Positions 1-9,956 of a stretch of DNA of 64,000 nt are shown here, piece by piece (positions within the stretch are counted from its first letter, which is position 1; the number at the start of each line of letters is the position of its first letter). The translations under genes were made by a program, and so were the position numbers. The DNA is taken from positions 30,374,720 through 30,438,719 of the forward strand of contig OY720346.1 of the NCBI GenBank assembly GCA_963082975.1, read 5' to 3'. The notes under the pieces were generated by a model. It had not been told where the DNA came from. It saw only the letters and a list, made by a program, of their open reading frames with translations, and searched no databases. Source of the stretch: Labia minor (taxonomy: Eukaryota > Arthropoda > Insecta > Dermaptera > Spongiphoridae).

Positions 1-87
1 GACTTTGCCATTTTGTGTATTTTCTTAGGGAGAAGGGCGCATTATTTTTAGTAGCCCATGGGCGCCGAATTCCTTAAGACGGCCCTG
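1..87 (-). mobile_element. hAT-type transposon terminus
   Basis: Read on the minus strand the stretch begins CAGGGCCGTCTTAAGG, which resembles the CAGGG-type terminal inverted repeats of hAT transposons, and continues into short GGCGC-rich motifs. Only this end lies in the window, so its partner and any target duplication cannot be checked. The assignment rests on terminal sequence alone. Confidence 0.35.
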
Positions 88-99
88 GTTCGAAATACA

Positions 100-365
100 C
101 ATTAACAGTGAAATTTACAAAAGAGTAAATTGAAATCAAATAAACAGTAAGTTCTAATGCGTAGAACAGTAGTCTGGAGCTCGCTATAATAGCGAACTAT
201 CGAGCACCCGAATGTTTGTGCTCGGCATATACCAAGCGCAGGGAAAGCAACCCATCCACACATGCGGTGTTTTCCAAATGTTTTGCATGATATTGGACAA
301 ACACCGAATGTATATATCAAATCGGTGGTATAGAGAGAGGACTGAATATTATTATTATTATATTA
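100..365 (+). repeat. Unclassified retroelement-like repeat with (ATT)n tail
   Basis: A moderately GC-rich block with several short inverted repeats (for example GAGCAC...GTGCTC and CACCGA...TCGGTG) that ends in an ATT trinucleotide run. A trinucleotide tail is typical of the 3' ends of some non-LTR retrotransposons and SINEs. No coding similarity was recognised. Confidence 0.3.
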
Positions 366-536
366 TTGGATTATTTATACATATAATATATCTTATCAAA
401 AACAATATTTTCATTACTTTAATTGATATTCGTTTAAATTAAAAAAAAATAACATATCTTATTTTTACAAAATAATTACTTAAACATGATTTACATTAAT
501 TTAATTAAAATTATAACTTTTAAAATAAATTTAATT

Positions 537-1200
537 CCAGAAGTCCTAGTCAGCGACAATGCTACACTCTTCACTTCTAATGACTTTCAAGCATTTTGTA
601 AGCGAAATGGAATGAAGCAAAGATTTATTGCTCCAGGCCACCCAGCAACAAATAGGTTGGCTGAATGTCCAGACCTTCAATAATAAACTCAAGACAATGA
701 CATTTGATAAAAGCACTGATAACGAAAAATTCTATGCAGCCCTCTTCAGATTGCGCACAACACCATTAGAGTCAGGAGAAACACCAGCAGAACTCTTCAT
801 GGGCCTTCAATTACGAACAAAATTGGATTTTTACAAACCTACTGATCCTGTATCAATCTAGCAGTTCAACCTTCACCTGAATCTGTCCGTCATCTACCAT
901 TAGGAACCAGGCTCGTAACTATTCTACTTCTGGCAAATGGCGCTATGGAACAGTTGTGGAATGCCTTGGAAGACTGCACTACCTTGTAGAACTTGATGAT
1001 GGCTAAACCATTAAACGCCACATTCATCAACTTTGGCCTTGTGAAGTACCTGTTTTTGAAGACAACGGTGCTCTAACAGAATCCTTCCTCTTAGCAACAC
1101 CTGGAGGTGTTCAACAGCAGGCCAGCTTCAGTACCAGAACCCAAGACCAGAGTCCAACCCAGATACCCTGGTATCAGAATGCAATTTCAACCAAGACGAT
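537..1200 (+). pseudogene. Ty3/gypsy-like integrase remnant (pol C-terminus)
   Basis: Translated pieces match the end of a gypsy-type (K02A2.6-like) integrase. The first piece carries the catalytic-core signature VLVSDNATLF (an Asp of the DDE triad) and, about 35 residues on, GHPATNRLAE with the likely Glu. A frameshift near 660-665 moves the frame to one starting VQTFNNKLKTM, which ends at a stop at 859-861. A further frame reads GTRVxNYST...SGKWRYG...LHYLVELDDG and hits a stop just after DDG, typical of the basic C-terminal integrase domain. No reverse transcriptase, gag or LTR was found upstream, so this is a truncated, multiply broken fragment. Integrases insert the cDNA copy of the element into the host chromosome; this one cannot be functional. 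Confidence 0.75.
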
Positions 1201-1345
1201 AAACATTAACATTAACATTAATATCATGATAATATTATATTCACATGCAACATCAAGTAATACCAGATCAAGTAAGCAGCGACACTTTTGAACACGAAAA
1301 TAAACAAATGACAAGCTTGACTACACAGGCAGATTTAAAGATAAA

Positions 1346-1538
1346 CTAGCTGCTCAGAGCGCCTTCGGCGCTCTTCACACCTAGACGAGAGCTCCTCCCC
1401 CTTGTACCCCCGAATGGTACATAGTATTTAGTTGAAAGTAGTAAAAGGTTTTCAATCAGTATATTACATAAAACATTCATTTCTTTTTGTGTTCTTATTA
1501 AAAATATATTTTAATTTAATCAGTAAATTAATTATATA
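1346..1538 (-). mobile_element. HelA Helitron 3' end, copy 1
   Basis: On the minus strand the element ends with a hairpin of stem GAGCGCC and loop GAA, then seven bases, then CTAG followed by a host T. That is the canonical Helitron 3' terminus. Inside are two more G/C-rich hairpin motifs shared by the other HelA copies. The copy is cut at its other side by another Helitron-like end beginning at 1539. No Rep/helicase coding was seen, so this is a non-autonomous or truncated copy. Confidence 0.6.
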
Positions 1539-1840
1539 TTAGCGGACGAGTGTGAGAGCCCTCACACGCAAAGAAATTGGAACGCAAAAAATTGAAAAAT
1601 ATTATAAGATATAAGAGGCACTGGATGTGACGTCACAAATGACGTCAAAAATAATAAAAAGTAAGAAAAAAATTATTTTTTCACTTTTCTCAAAAAGTAT
1701 TTATTGTTTTCCAATGAATTTCACGCTATTAATAGATTAGCCCGAGGGCTATCAAATGGCATTGGAATGGCCCAAATCGCATAAGTCGTTTAGGAGGAGT
1801 ATGTGATAGAACTGTCTTTGAAATATATAATATAGATTGT
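1539..1840 (-). mobile_element. HelB Helitron-like 3' end and body
   Basis: On the minus strand a hairpin (stem GTGTGAG, loop GGCT) is followed by TCGTCCG and then CTAA next to a host T, again the Helitron hairpin plus CTRR arrangement. The body contains GTGACGTCAC and a second TGACGTCA and ends in AT-rich sequence near 1840. It abuts the HelA copy at an A/T junction, so it may be nested in it. The other terminus is not certain. Confidence 0.45.
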
Positions 1841-1984
1841 TAAATTATATACGAATGTAATATTGCAATATTAATAAACTAATAGTTACTTTATACCAGT
1901 GTACATATTCAACAAAGAACCTGCGTAATACACAATAATATATTTATAGATATATACTATTTTTCAATATTATGAATTGTATAA

Positions 1985-2125
1985 TTTGTAATTGTTATAA
2001 AATAATACCTCCGAGGTCACCTACCTACCTTCATGTACCTGAATATTGCATTGTCATCGGAGTTACATATGTATGCAAAATTTCAGCTCATTCGAACATT
2101 GGGAAGTGGGTCAATGTATGTATGT
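1985..2125 (+). repeat. Unclassified repeat with AAAATTTCAGCTCATTCGAA core
   Basis: A short non-AT-rich stretch carrying ATGCAAAATTTCAGCTCATTCG and GGGAAGTGGGTCAA, followed by TGTATGTATG. It has the core-then-simple-repeat layout seen in other non-autonomous repeats of this window, but no second copy is present here. Confidence 0.3.
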
Positions 2126-2485
2126 TGAAATAAAAATATTATCGACCAGTACACCTAACATTTTATCATGAACAACATTTTTTAACTTGCATTCTCATCA
2201 TTTATAGTTAAAATTATTGAAATCTTTTCACACAATACATAGTCATATTAATAAAAATATTTGTTTATATTGTATTAAATTCAGTTTATTTTATAATAAA
2301 GTTATAAAACTCTTGAAAAAGTTGTACATAAAATATCAAGTCTTAATTTAAAACATTTATCTTAAGATGAATTCAATAACTTTATTCATTACATTTCTCA
2401 AGATTTCTAATCTGTAAGTTAATTTCAACGTTATATCATGTTATTTTTGTCAACTCTATAAAAATAAATTTAAAATTTTTTATAT

Positions 2486-2834
2486 TTTTACCGACAGACG
2501 ATAGTAAGGGAGGTATTGTTTTCACACCAAATTTCACATGAGATTTTTTACATATCACCACGAATCATGCACTTTGTATTGGTTTTATCGTCGTGAAAAA
2601 GCATCTTTATTAGTTTTTTCTTAATTTAAAATTATATGACGTCATCCAGCCATTCATGACGTCACAGCCTTTATATATATATATATTATAAATAAAATAA
2701 AATTAAAAGTATTTGTTATATCCATATCTGTTTTTTATTACATTAATAGATATCTTAAAATTATTTGAAATTGTTTCTGTAGCTGGAAATTAATTTACTT
2801 CATCGTCGGTTCGAACTTGGCCACAGGTCAACTT
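2486..2834 (+). mobile_element. HINE-1 short copy (Helentron-like)
   Basis: Starts TTTTTACCGACAGACGATAG and ends with a subterminal CGTCGGTTCG, a hairpin-forming CTTGGCCACAGGTC and AACTT. This short form lacks the TTTCATC core and the (GTCY)n tract of the long form, but keeps the two TGACGTCA palindromes and the AT-rich right half. It most likely arose by recombination between the two copies of the 5' end found inside long copies. Confidence 0.7.
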
Positions 2835-3490
2835 ATTTTTTTAAGAACCAAATTGAAAATATTTAGAAAAAACTGGACTAGATTTATGAATTAATTTGCA
2901 TATATAAAAAATTATTTTGGAAATAGTTCCTCCAACTAAATAATATACTGGAACCAAAGAAGGTTGAGATATATAAAATGTTAATTGGGTATGTACCTAA
3001 TGTATTACTTACTAAATTTTTTTTAGAATTAAAATAGAAATTCATACTAGAAAAGAATTGTTTAACGTAATTTGCTAAGAACACAGCAAAGAAAAGCATA
3101 ACTCATCGATATCTTCGAAATGACATGTAGACTTACTATACCGTATCCCAACCAAGATAAGAACAATTCTTACCATTTACCCTCTTTTTTATGAAATATA
3201 TTTACATTAAATTAAAATTATATCACATTCGGCAAACAATTTTAAATTTAAATTGAACCATTTAAATTAATATTAATTGTTTGTTTGTTTTTAAATATGA
3301 TAATTTCATTAATGAACTTCTTACTGATATATTTATAATTTTTTTTTTAAATTTTCATTAAGATCTTTGAATAAAATTAAGCCTATTGATTTAATAGAAT
3401 TAATAGAATTAAACCTATTGATTCGATTTAAGATGTATTCTAAAACACCACTAATTTTAAAAATTAATATTTGTTTATTTTATTTTATTT
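2835..3490. other. AT-rich intergenic DNA
   Basis: Very AT-rich DNA with homopolymer runs. No gene, RNA or repeat was recognised. Confidence 0.6.
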
Positions 3491-3533
3491 TAATATGTAT
3501 TTTATTTGAAATAATTTGCAGTAGAGCGCTCAC

Positions 3534-3616
3534 CTCTGCACTCCCCGCTCGCCCCTTCCTTGACCCTCCGCCGCCTGGCCAAACCTCCTCTTGCAGGCCG
3601 GCTGACTCGAACGCAT
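3534..3616 (-). other. Candidate short GC-rich first coding exon
   Basis: A block of about 140 bases (3505-3640) is sharply more GC-rich than its surroundings. On the minus strand it reads AAAAAATGCG from 3616, stays open for 27 codons (start MRSSQPACKRRFGQ) and ends at CAGAG|GTGAGC, a strong splice donor at 3534/3533. That combination could be a first coding exon. On the plus strand the same block also has an acceptor-like TTTGCAG at 3541, so the strand is not settled. No domain is visible and no downstream exon was found. Confidence 0.25.
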
Positions 3617-3639
3617 TTTTTCCCCTTCCCTGGTGATTG

Positions 3640-5000
3640 TAAGACCTTAAGCGGCTTCTCCACTGAAATCATCCCTTAATCAGTCGCTAATCGAGAATTA
3701 ATTGTAATTTTATTATTTATTTTTATTAATTAAAAGGAAGATTAGTGAATTTAAAAAAAAAATATTTGAATAAAAATTAAATTTTATAAAGTGCATTTTT
3801 ATAATTTTTTATTCATATACCCAAATAAATTTATAAATTTTTCATTCCAATCTTTGAAAAGAATTAATCTTAAATATTCTATCAGATCTCATTAATTAAA
3901 TTTTATTAAAAGTTAAATTAAAATTATTTAAAAATTAAAAAATCATATACAAAATTTTATTTTTCTTTAAATATATTTATTGAATTTTTTAAATTTCAAT
4001 ATATATATTAATCCTATTAAAACTTATTTATTTAAAAAATAGGAAGATGTGCTGATTATTTTCAAAATTCATATAATATAATTATAAATCAAAAAAATAT
4101 AAATTTCTCCTATTCATATAATAATAAATATAATATTTAAATATTCTATATATTCTTTCTAATATCATTTTATCGCTCACACCGTTCCTTTCAAATCTCA
4201 TATGAATATTGTTTTGTCAATTTCATATTATTATAACACTTTTGAAAAATGAATAATATTTCTATTACCTACTCGTATATATCAATGAAACAGAATAAAA
4301 TCTTCGTGAAATTAATAATATAATCATAATTAGTTTTCTGATGTTTTCTAAGTTATTTTTATTATATGTCTATTAAATGCGTATTATAACTTATTATAAT
4401 CATGGTTCTATATAGGATGTAAAATAATTTTAGTATTTTAATATTACAGAAATAAGATAATATTTTTAAAAATCTATACACATTTTTAATCCTATTAATA
4501 TTATTTATTTATTTATATCTTATTTTTTTTATTTCCTGTATATAATATAAATATCTAATCTTAATTATTTTTTTCTTTATTGAGGCGAGAGTGATGGACA
4601 TCAATTCAAGTCTACGAGCTGTTTTTCGAGTTTAATCTGCGAGAAATATCAATCCTTTATTAACTCCGAGGTCAGTATTTATTATTAATTTTATTTTTAA
4701 TTCAATTTAAATTTATTGATTATAAACTAAGTTATTGTTCTTCTTCTATTTCATGTTTCAATCTTCGTTCCTGCTACTGAATGTTGATTTGAATTCTTGA
4801 TTATCTTCTCCATCCTTCATGACGATGAAATGATTGAAATACAGCTCTCCAAATGTAAGTAATAATCGTGATTTATTTTGCATGGCGCACTTTAAAATAG
4901 AAAATGTAAATATAATATTTAAAGTAAAGTTTAATATAATATAGAAAGTAGAATTAAATTACAATGATTTTTTGCTTTTGATAATATTCATTAGGAGATT
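3640..5000. other. AT-rich DNA with isolated splice-like signals
   Basis: Mostly homopolymeric AT-rich sequence. Mixed-composition islets at 4585-4675 and 4745-4860 end near donor-like strings, the better being AAAT|GTAAGTAA near 4855. They could be untranslated exons, but no reading frame or family was recognised. Confidence 0.3.
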
Positions 5001-5760
5001 TTAGAAAAATATATTAAATTCTATGACAGAATTTAGTGAGATTAGGGAATTTCAGAGTACATCTTTCAAGAAGAAGCATTGATAAAGGAGGCAGAAGAGA
5101 CAAGGGTATTTTTAGAATTAGGTTTCGATGCGTTATACTGGGAGGGTGGCTATTTTTGATATATATATATATATATATATATAGTTGTTAGGAATTTCCA
5201 GGTGGTTGCCTCCTACATCCATGCATGTTCTCATCATACTAATTCATAGATTAGATTAGAATTAATAAATAAATAAAATGTGGGTGGATAAAACAAATGC
5301 CATGCTATTATTTAAGGGATGGATTGCATGAATTGCACTCCAGGTCTGAATTGTGCCATTTTGTATTACTGAGAGTGTATTTGAGGTGGATTGGATGAAC
5401 GGGAATTCGGGAAGGTAATTCAACACAGTTCCAAAATGGGATTAGCCTGAACAGGAACAAATTGTTAGTTACGTTTTGAGCGCAGGGCTTTTTCGATTAG
5501 CATGGGCCTTCCATGCCTATTGATGGAGGCTATGCACTCCCTTACTAGGTAGGTTTTATTTCAGGTTGCCCCGAATGTCGCGATTTCATTTCGAAATCCA
5601 AAAAATCAAAGGCACTCTCAGCTGATTCAAAGAGGCTACAGACCAAACGCCTTATTTTTTTTAACCTTTTTTTTTAAGGCAAACTTTCTTTATTATTACT
5701 TTTTCTAAATTTCGAAAGGCGAGGCTTGGAAGGGCTAATTTATGGGGAAAGGAGGAGGCC
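5000..5760. other. Unclassified mixed-composition region
   Basis: Less AT-rich than its flanks, with an (AT)n run near 5158-5182 and no ORF longer than a few dozen codons. It may be a decayed mobile element, but no termini, tail or protein similarity could be identified. Confidence 0.25.
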
Positions 5761-6470
5761 CTATTAAATATTCAATTGTTTTTTTTAATTTAATTAATAA
5801 TAAAAAAATAATTGAATATCGCGATTATTTTCTTATTATTAACTTTTGATTTTCATTTTGAAATATACAATTTCATAAGTTAAACTTTGATATATTTTAA
5901 ATATTTTACTATATAGGTAGAATTAATTATTATAATTTCTCAATTTAAAATTAAAATGCAAACATAAAAAAAAATCATATATATTGTAAAAATATAACTC
6001 TTTTTCATTATTATTTCTTTTTAACTTACCAAATATAAACATTTTTTTATTATGGAAATTATTTCATATGTATATAAATATATTGTAATCGAATATATCT
6101 ATACTCAATAATAATTTAATATTAATAAATTATAAAATTTTTTTCTTATTGTACTGATAAATCATATTTGGAAAGAAATAAAATATAGTTAAGGTTATTT
6201 AAAAAATTAACTTAATGAATAAGTTTTGTTAATTATAAACATGTGGTTCAACTTATTTTAAATAAATAAATAAAATTAGATCTCCTAAAATTTTTTTTAA
6301 TTTTGATAGATCAAATATTCTTATTCTTTAGCTGACTTACAAATCCCATACGATCATTTTGCTTATTCTTATGTGTATTCTGTCCCAGTGCCCCCGCAAA
6401 AATTCTCCGGGAGATAAAAATGTCTCGGTTTACATAAATAATATCATTCGTGAATAAACCCAATATTATT
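5760..6470. other. AT-rich intergenic DNA
   Basis: Homopolymer-rich DNA with a small inverted repeat (ATATTCAATT...AATTGAATAT) at 5768-5820. Nothing else was recognised. Confidence 0.5.
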
Positions 6471-6474
6471 CAAT

Positions 6475-6833
6475 TTTTACCGACCCACGATAGTAAGGGA
6501 TGTATTGTTTTCGCGCCAAATTCCACATGTGGAGATTTTTACATATGTCCACGACTCATGCATTTTGTATTGGTTTTATCCTCAGGAAAAATCATCTTCA
6601 TTAGTTTTTTCTTAATTTTAAATTATATGATGTCACCCAGCCCTTCATGACGTCACAGCCAGCTACTACTTATATATTATAAATATAATAAAATTAAAAA
6701 TATTTATGTTATATCCATATCAGTTTTTTATTACATTAATAGATACATTTAAATTATTTAAAATTGTTTCTGTAGCTGGAAATTAATTTACTTCAAACCG
6801 TCGGTCGGTTCGGACCTGGCCACAGGTCAACTT
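6475..6833 (+). mobile_element. HINE-1 short copy (Helentron-like)
   Basis: Begins TTTTTACCGACCCACGATAG and ends CCGTCGGTCGGTT, then the hairpin GACCTGGCCACAGGTC and AACTT. The left ACCGAC motif and the right GTCGGT motif are subterminal inverted repeats, and the terminal hairpin lies outside the right one. Like the copy at 2486 it lacks the microsatellite core and retains one TGACGTCA and one decayed TGATGTCA. Confidence 0.75.
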
Positions 6834-6887
6834 TTTTTTCCTTTTTTTCCCTCTTCGTTCTCCTTCCCCTAAAGTTTTTATTTATAA

Positions 6888-7110
6888 CTAGCTGATCAGA
6901 GCGCCTTCCAGGCGCTCTTCACACCTAGACGGGGGCTCCGCCCCCTGTACCCCCGAGTGATACATAGTATTTGGTTGAAAGTCTGTATGTAAAAGGTTTT
7001 CATCCATTTTGTTTCAATCAGTATAAGTAGATAAGACATATATTTGTTTTCTTAGAAAATATATATTTTAATTTAATCAGTAAATTAATTATATATTATT
7101 ATTGAATATG
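6888..7110 (-). mobile_element. HelA Helitron 3' end, copy 2
   Basis: Contains the HelA hairpin GAGCGCC...GGCGCTC, ends on the minus strand in CTAG next to T, and shares the GGGGGCTCCGCCCCC and GTACCCCCGAGT motifs. It lies 55 bases right of a HINE-1 copy and runs into an RTE fragment on its other side, the same neighbour as in copy 3. Confidence 0.6.
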
Positions 7111-7138
7111 TTATATTTATCTAACTCTGTGTCTATAC

Positions 7139-7275
7139 AGTTTTCGAAAGTTCTTAGCTGCAGCATCCACTTTTCTCTAAGAGTCCCTATCCTGAGCTAC
7201 AACCAAATCCTGTCCCATCCTTCATTGTCCACCCACCTTGATCTTTGGTCTTCCACCGGATGTTTCCCAATATTT
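7139..7275 (-). pseudogene. RTE non-LTR retrotransposon 3' fragment
   Basis: The minus strand resembles the C-terminal tail found in the other RTE fragments here: a reverse-complemented GAAAGTTCTTAGCTGCAGC block, then the region corresponding to GRPRTRW. It is too short and decayed for an open frame. Confidence 0.5.
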
Positions 7276-7370
7276 GCATGTGTGTCTGCATACATATCTA
7301 CGTATATGATAACTGAATAATAATAAATTTAATATCATTTTAAATGAATATTAATTTATATAATAAATAT

Positions 7371-7460
7371 ATTTCGTAATTTGATTCTAAAATATTATTA
7401 ATTTCGTAATTTGATTCTAAAATATTATTAATTTCGTAATTTGATTCTAAAATATTATTA
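7371..7460 (+). repeat. Tandem repeat, 3 x 30 bp
   Basis: Three consecutive 30-base units starting ATTTCGTAATTTGATTC; I see no differences between them. Confidence 0.95.
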
Positions 7461-7645
7461 AAATAAATATTTTTTATTCATAAAACTAACTTATACTTAC
7501 ATCTCAAAAACAGCCTTTCTGGGAAATTGCAAAATGTGTTTATTTTTTTATATAAATAATGATCGTGCAAATTACACTAAAAATTAAAAAAATTATTAGC
7601 TATAATAAACTATTATTAGCTATAAATTAATTATAATTAATTAAA

Positions 7646-7755
7646 TTAATAAAAATAATTTAAAGATACAACTCGTTGAGAAATGAACTTATAATTAACA
7701 TTAATAAAAATAATTTAAAGTTACAACTCGTTGAGAAATGAACTTATAATTAACA
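7646..7755 (+). repeat. Tandem repeat, 2 x 55 bp
   Basis: Two adjacent 55-base units containing ACAACTCGTTGAGAAATGAA; they differ at one position that I can see (AAAGATAC versus AAAGTTAC). Confidence 0.9.
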
Positions 7756-7759
7756 TTTC

Positions 7760-8560
7760 CTTTAAAACTGTTTAAAACCCCAGAGTGGACCATGACAATT
7801 TGGGTTTTTCCTGGTAAAACTGTCCCCCCCCTGGTTTTTCCCAATAACAAAGTGAAAGAAAATTCCCTTATGTTGCCTCCCCTTCCGACCCCCTAAGAGG
7901 GGTTATTTTAAAGGAACAATCGAAAAATAATTTTAAATGAATGAATAAATGAAAATTCAAATTTTATATATTTTTTATATATGTTTATTTATTCACAAAA
8001 AATTAATTAAATTGTAATTTAAATTCTTATAGTTTTATTAAATAAATCATTTTTAGTTATAATTTTATATAAGCATTTTTTAATTGAACCTATTCAATCT
8101 TGTCATTCCCTAATCAACATACGCGGTTTCAATAACCCTTTTAATTATTCTAAATTCAATCCAGAGTGCTACCAATTAATTAAACTTATTTTTAACCCAA
8201 TTTTTCTTATAAAATACCTCACCCCTAATATCTTATACACGACAATCTATATATAAGATGGTAGGTTTAATCAAATGGACTATAGACAGATTTGTTTGCT
8301 AAAAACATCTTATTACATTAGAAAAATTTTAAATAATTACAATAAATAGAATAATATATTCTTACCTAAAAACAAATTGGTTTTTATAGTCAACAATTCT
8401 TATCTTGTTAATAACTAAATAACTTAAGAGTATAACTAATGGTTTTCAATTTATAAAATCTAATTTAACACACAACAATTCCGTCTCATTATTGTATTGT
8501 AATACAAAGTTAGAAATATTAAGTTTAAAAAAAATTAAAAATATTTGAATTTGGAAAATT
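7760..8560. other. AT-rich DNA with a C-rich islet
   Basis: The islet at 7775-7905 has runs such as CCCCCCC and GGTTTTTCCC. The rest is AT-rich. No gene or known repeat was recognised. Confidence 0.4.
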
Positions 8561-8564
8561 ATAT

Positions 8565-8815
8565 GTAGCGCCATCTGTCGATAGTTTTGTGTAACTACAG
8601 ACTTTTAGCAAAATATTAATAATTAAATTAATTTTGGATAAATTAATTTTGGATTTAACTACACTAAAACCTTCCCTGGGATGCCCACAACAATCCCTGA
8701 AAGTTTCACCGTAATCGGACGGGTAGTTTTTGAGTCTATAAGAGACAGACACACAGACAGACAGACACACAGACACACAGACACACAGACATTGCCTTTT
8801 ATATATATAGATTGA
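8565..8815 (+). repeat. Non-autonomous repeat with (GACA/CACA)n tract
   Basis: Starts AGCGCCATCTGTCGATAG, carries a core GAAAGTTTCACCGTAATCGG followed by GTAGTTTTTGAGTC, then an irregular GACAGACACACA array (about 8744-8790), and ends CTTTTATATATATAGATT. The order core, microsatellite, TATATATAGAT end is typical of dispersed non-autonomous elements. A shorter end of the same style is at 11430-11475. Confidence 0.5.
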
Positions 8816-8819
8816 TTAA

Positions 8820-9228
8820 GTTCTCTGAAAGAGAGAATAAACGCTAAGATTAAACTCCACTCAGTTCCAGATTAAATTTTACATATTATAAAATATTTAG
8901 TGTAGTGATTTTCAAAATAAAATAAAAGCTCCATTGATAAACCATAATTAAAATCTTTTATCATATTCTATAATAAGTTTTACAAGAAAAATTAAATTAA
9001 AAAACATAAATAATACACTTTTATTCAAAAATAAAAAATAGAAATAGTCATGGAAAATTAATAATAATATCACACCCCAGTAATAATTCATAATAGAGTT
9101 AAAAATAAATAAAAAAAAAATATTTATAATTCTTCTTTTTAGAATTAATATCATAATTAATATCTCTTGAAAGAAACATCATTTTCAATTTCATTCTCTT
9201 CTACAGAGTTTATCAACCTTTATTCTAC
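8820..9228. other. AT-rich intergenic DNA
   Basis: No features were recognised. Confidence 0.5.
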
Positions 9229-9246
9229 ATTAGTGTTTCCCAACCA
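9229..9246 (+). mobile_element. hAT-type end fragment
   Basis: TAGTGTTTCCCAACCA resembles hAT terminal repeats of the CAGTGTTTCCCAACC type. A HINE-1 copy starts immediately afterwards, so the rest of this element appears to be displaced or lost. Confidence 0.35.
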
Positions 9247-9721
9247 TTTTTACCGACCGACGATAGTAAGGGAGGTATTGTTTTCACACCAAATTTCACA
9301 TGTGGAGATTTTTACATATCTCCACGAATCATGCATTTTCTAAACAGAAAAAAGTATTTTTAGCATGATGTCTGTCCGTCTGTCCGTCCGTATAGATGTG
9401 TACAGCCTGAACGGCTCAACCGATTTTGATGAAATTTGGTATATTTACTTAATGCATCAGTGGGATGAATTGATCAACTTTTGGTGCAAATCTGGAAACC
9501 GGAAGTGGTAGTATTAACGATCGACGATAGGAAGGGAAGGGTTATTTTCACACCAAATTTCACATGAGGAGATTTTTTTATATATCACCACCAATCATAC
9601 ACTTTGTATTGGTTTTATCCTCGGGAAAATCATATTTATTAGTTTTTTCTTGATTTAAAATTATATGACGTCATCCAGCCATTCATGACGTCACAGCCTG
9701 GTCTTACATATATATTATAAA
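9247..9721 (+). mobile_element. HINE-1 long copy, right end replaced by HelA
   Basis: Begins TTTTTACCGACCGACGATAG. It contains in order: the first 5' module, an irregular GTCTGTCCGTC (GTCY)n tract, the core GAACGGCTCAACCGATTTTG / ATGAAATTTGGTATA, a second 5'-like module starting near 9520 (CGATCGACGATAGGAAGG), and two TGACGTCA palindromes. It stops near 9720, where HelA copy 3 begins with CTAG. The (GTCY)n tract with a conserved core is the hallmark of mini-me/DINE-type rolling-circle-derived repeats known in Diptera. Confidence 0.75.
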
Positions 9722-9955
9722 CTAGCTGCTCAGAGCTCCTTCGTCGCTCTTCACATCTAGACGGGGGCTCCGCCCCCTGTACCCCCGAGTGGTACATAGT
9801 ATTTGGTTGAAAGTAGTAAAAGGTTTTCATCCATTTTGTTTCAAACAATGTATAATATAAAACATTCATTTCTTATTGTGTGATTATTTAAAATATATTT
9901 TAATTTATTTATTAAATTAATTATATATATTATTATTGAATATGTTATATCTATC
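9722..9955 (-). mobile_element. HelA Helitron 3' end, copy 3
   Basis: The 3' terminus CTAG is followed on the minus strand by T; the hairpin is decayed (GAGCTCC...GTCGCTC). It keeps GGGGGCTCCGCCCCC and the long AT-rich body of copies 1 and 2. Its outer side passes into an RTE fragment, as in copy 2. It sits directly inside the right part of a HINE-1 copy, so it is probably a younger insertion or part of a composite. Confidence 0.55.
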
Positions 9956-9956
9956 T

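Noticed and set aside
537..1200. Endogenous virus with envelope gene
   Set aside because: Only integrase-like sequence is present; no env, LTR or RT was seen. Gypsy-type retrotransposon remnant is the simpler call.
9360..9420. CRISPR-like or satellite array at the GTCTGTCCGTCTGTCC tract
   Set aside because: It is an irregular 4-base microsatellite inside HINE-1, recurring in dispersed copies; the genome is eukaryotic.
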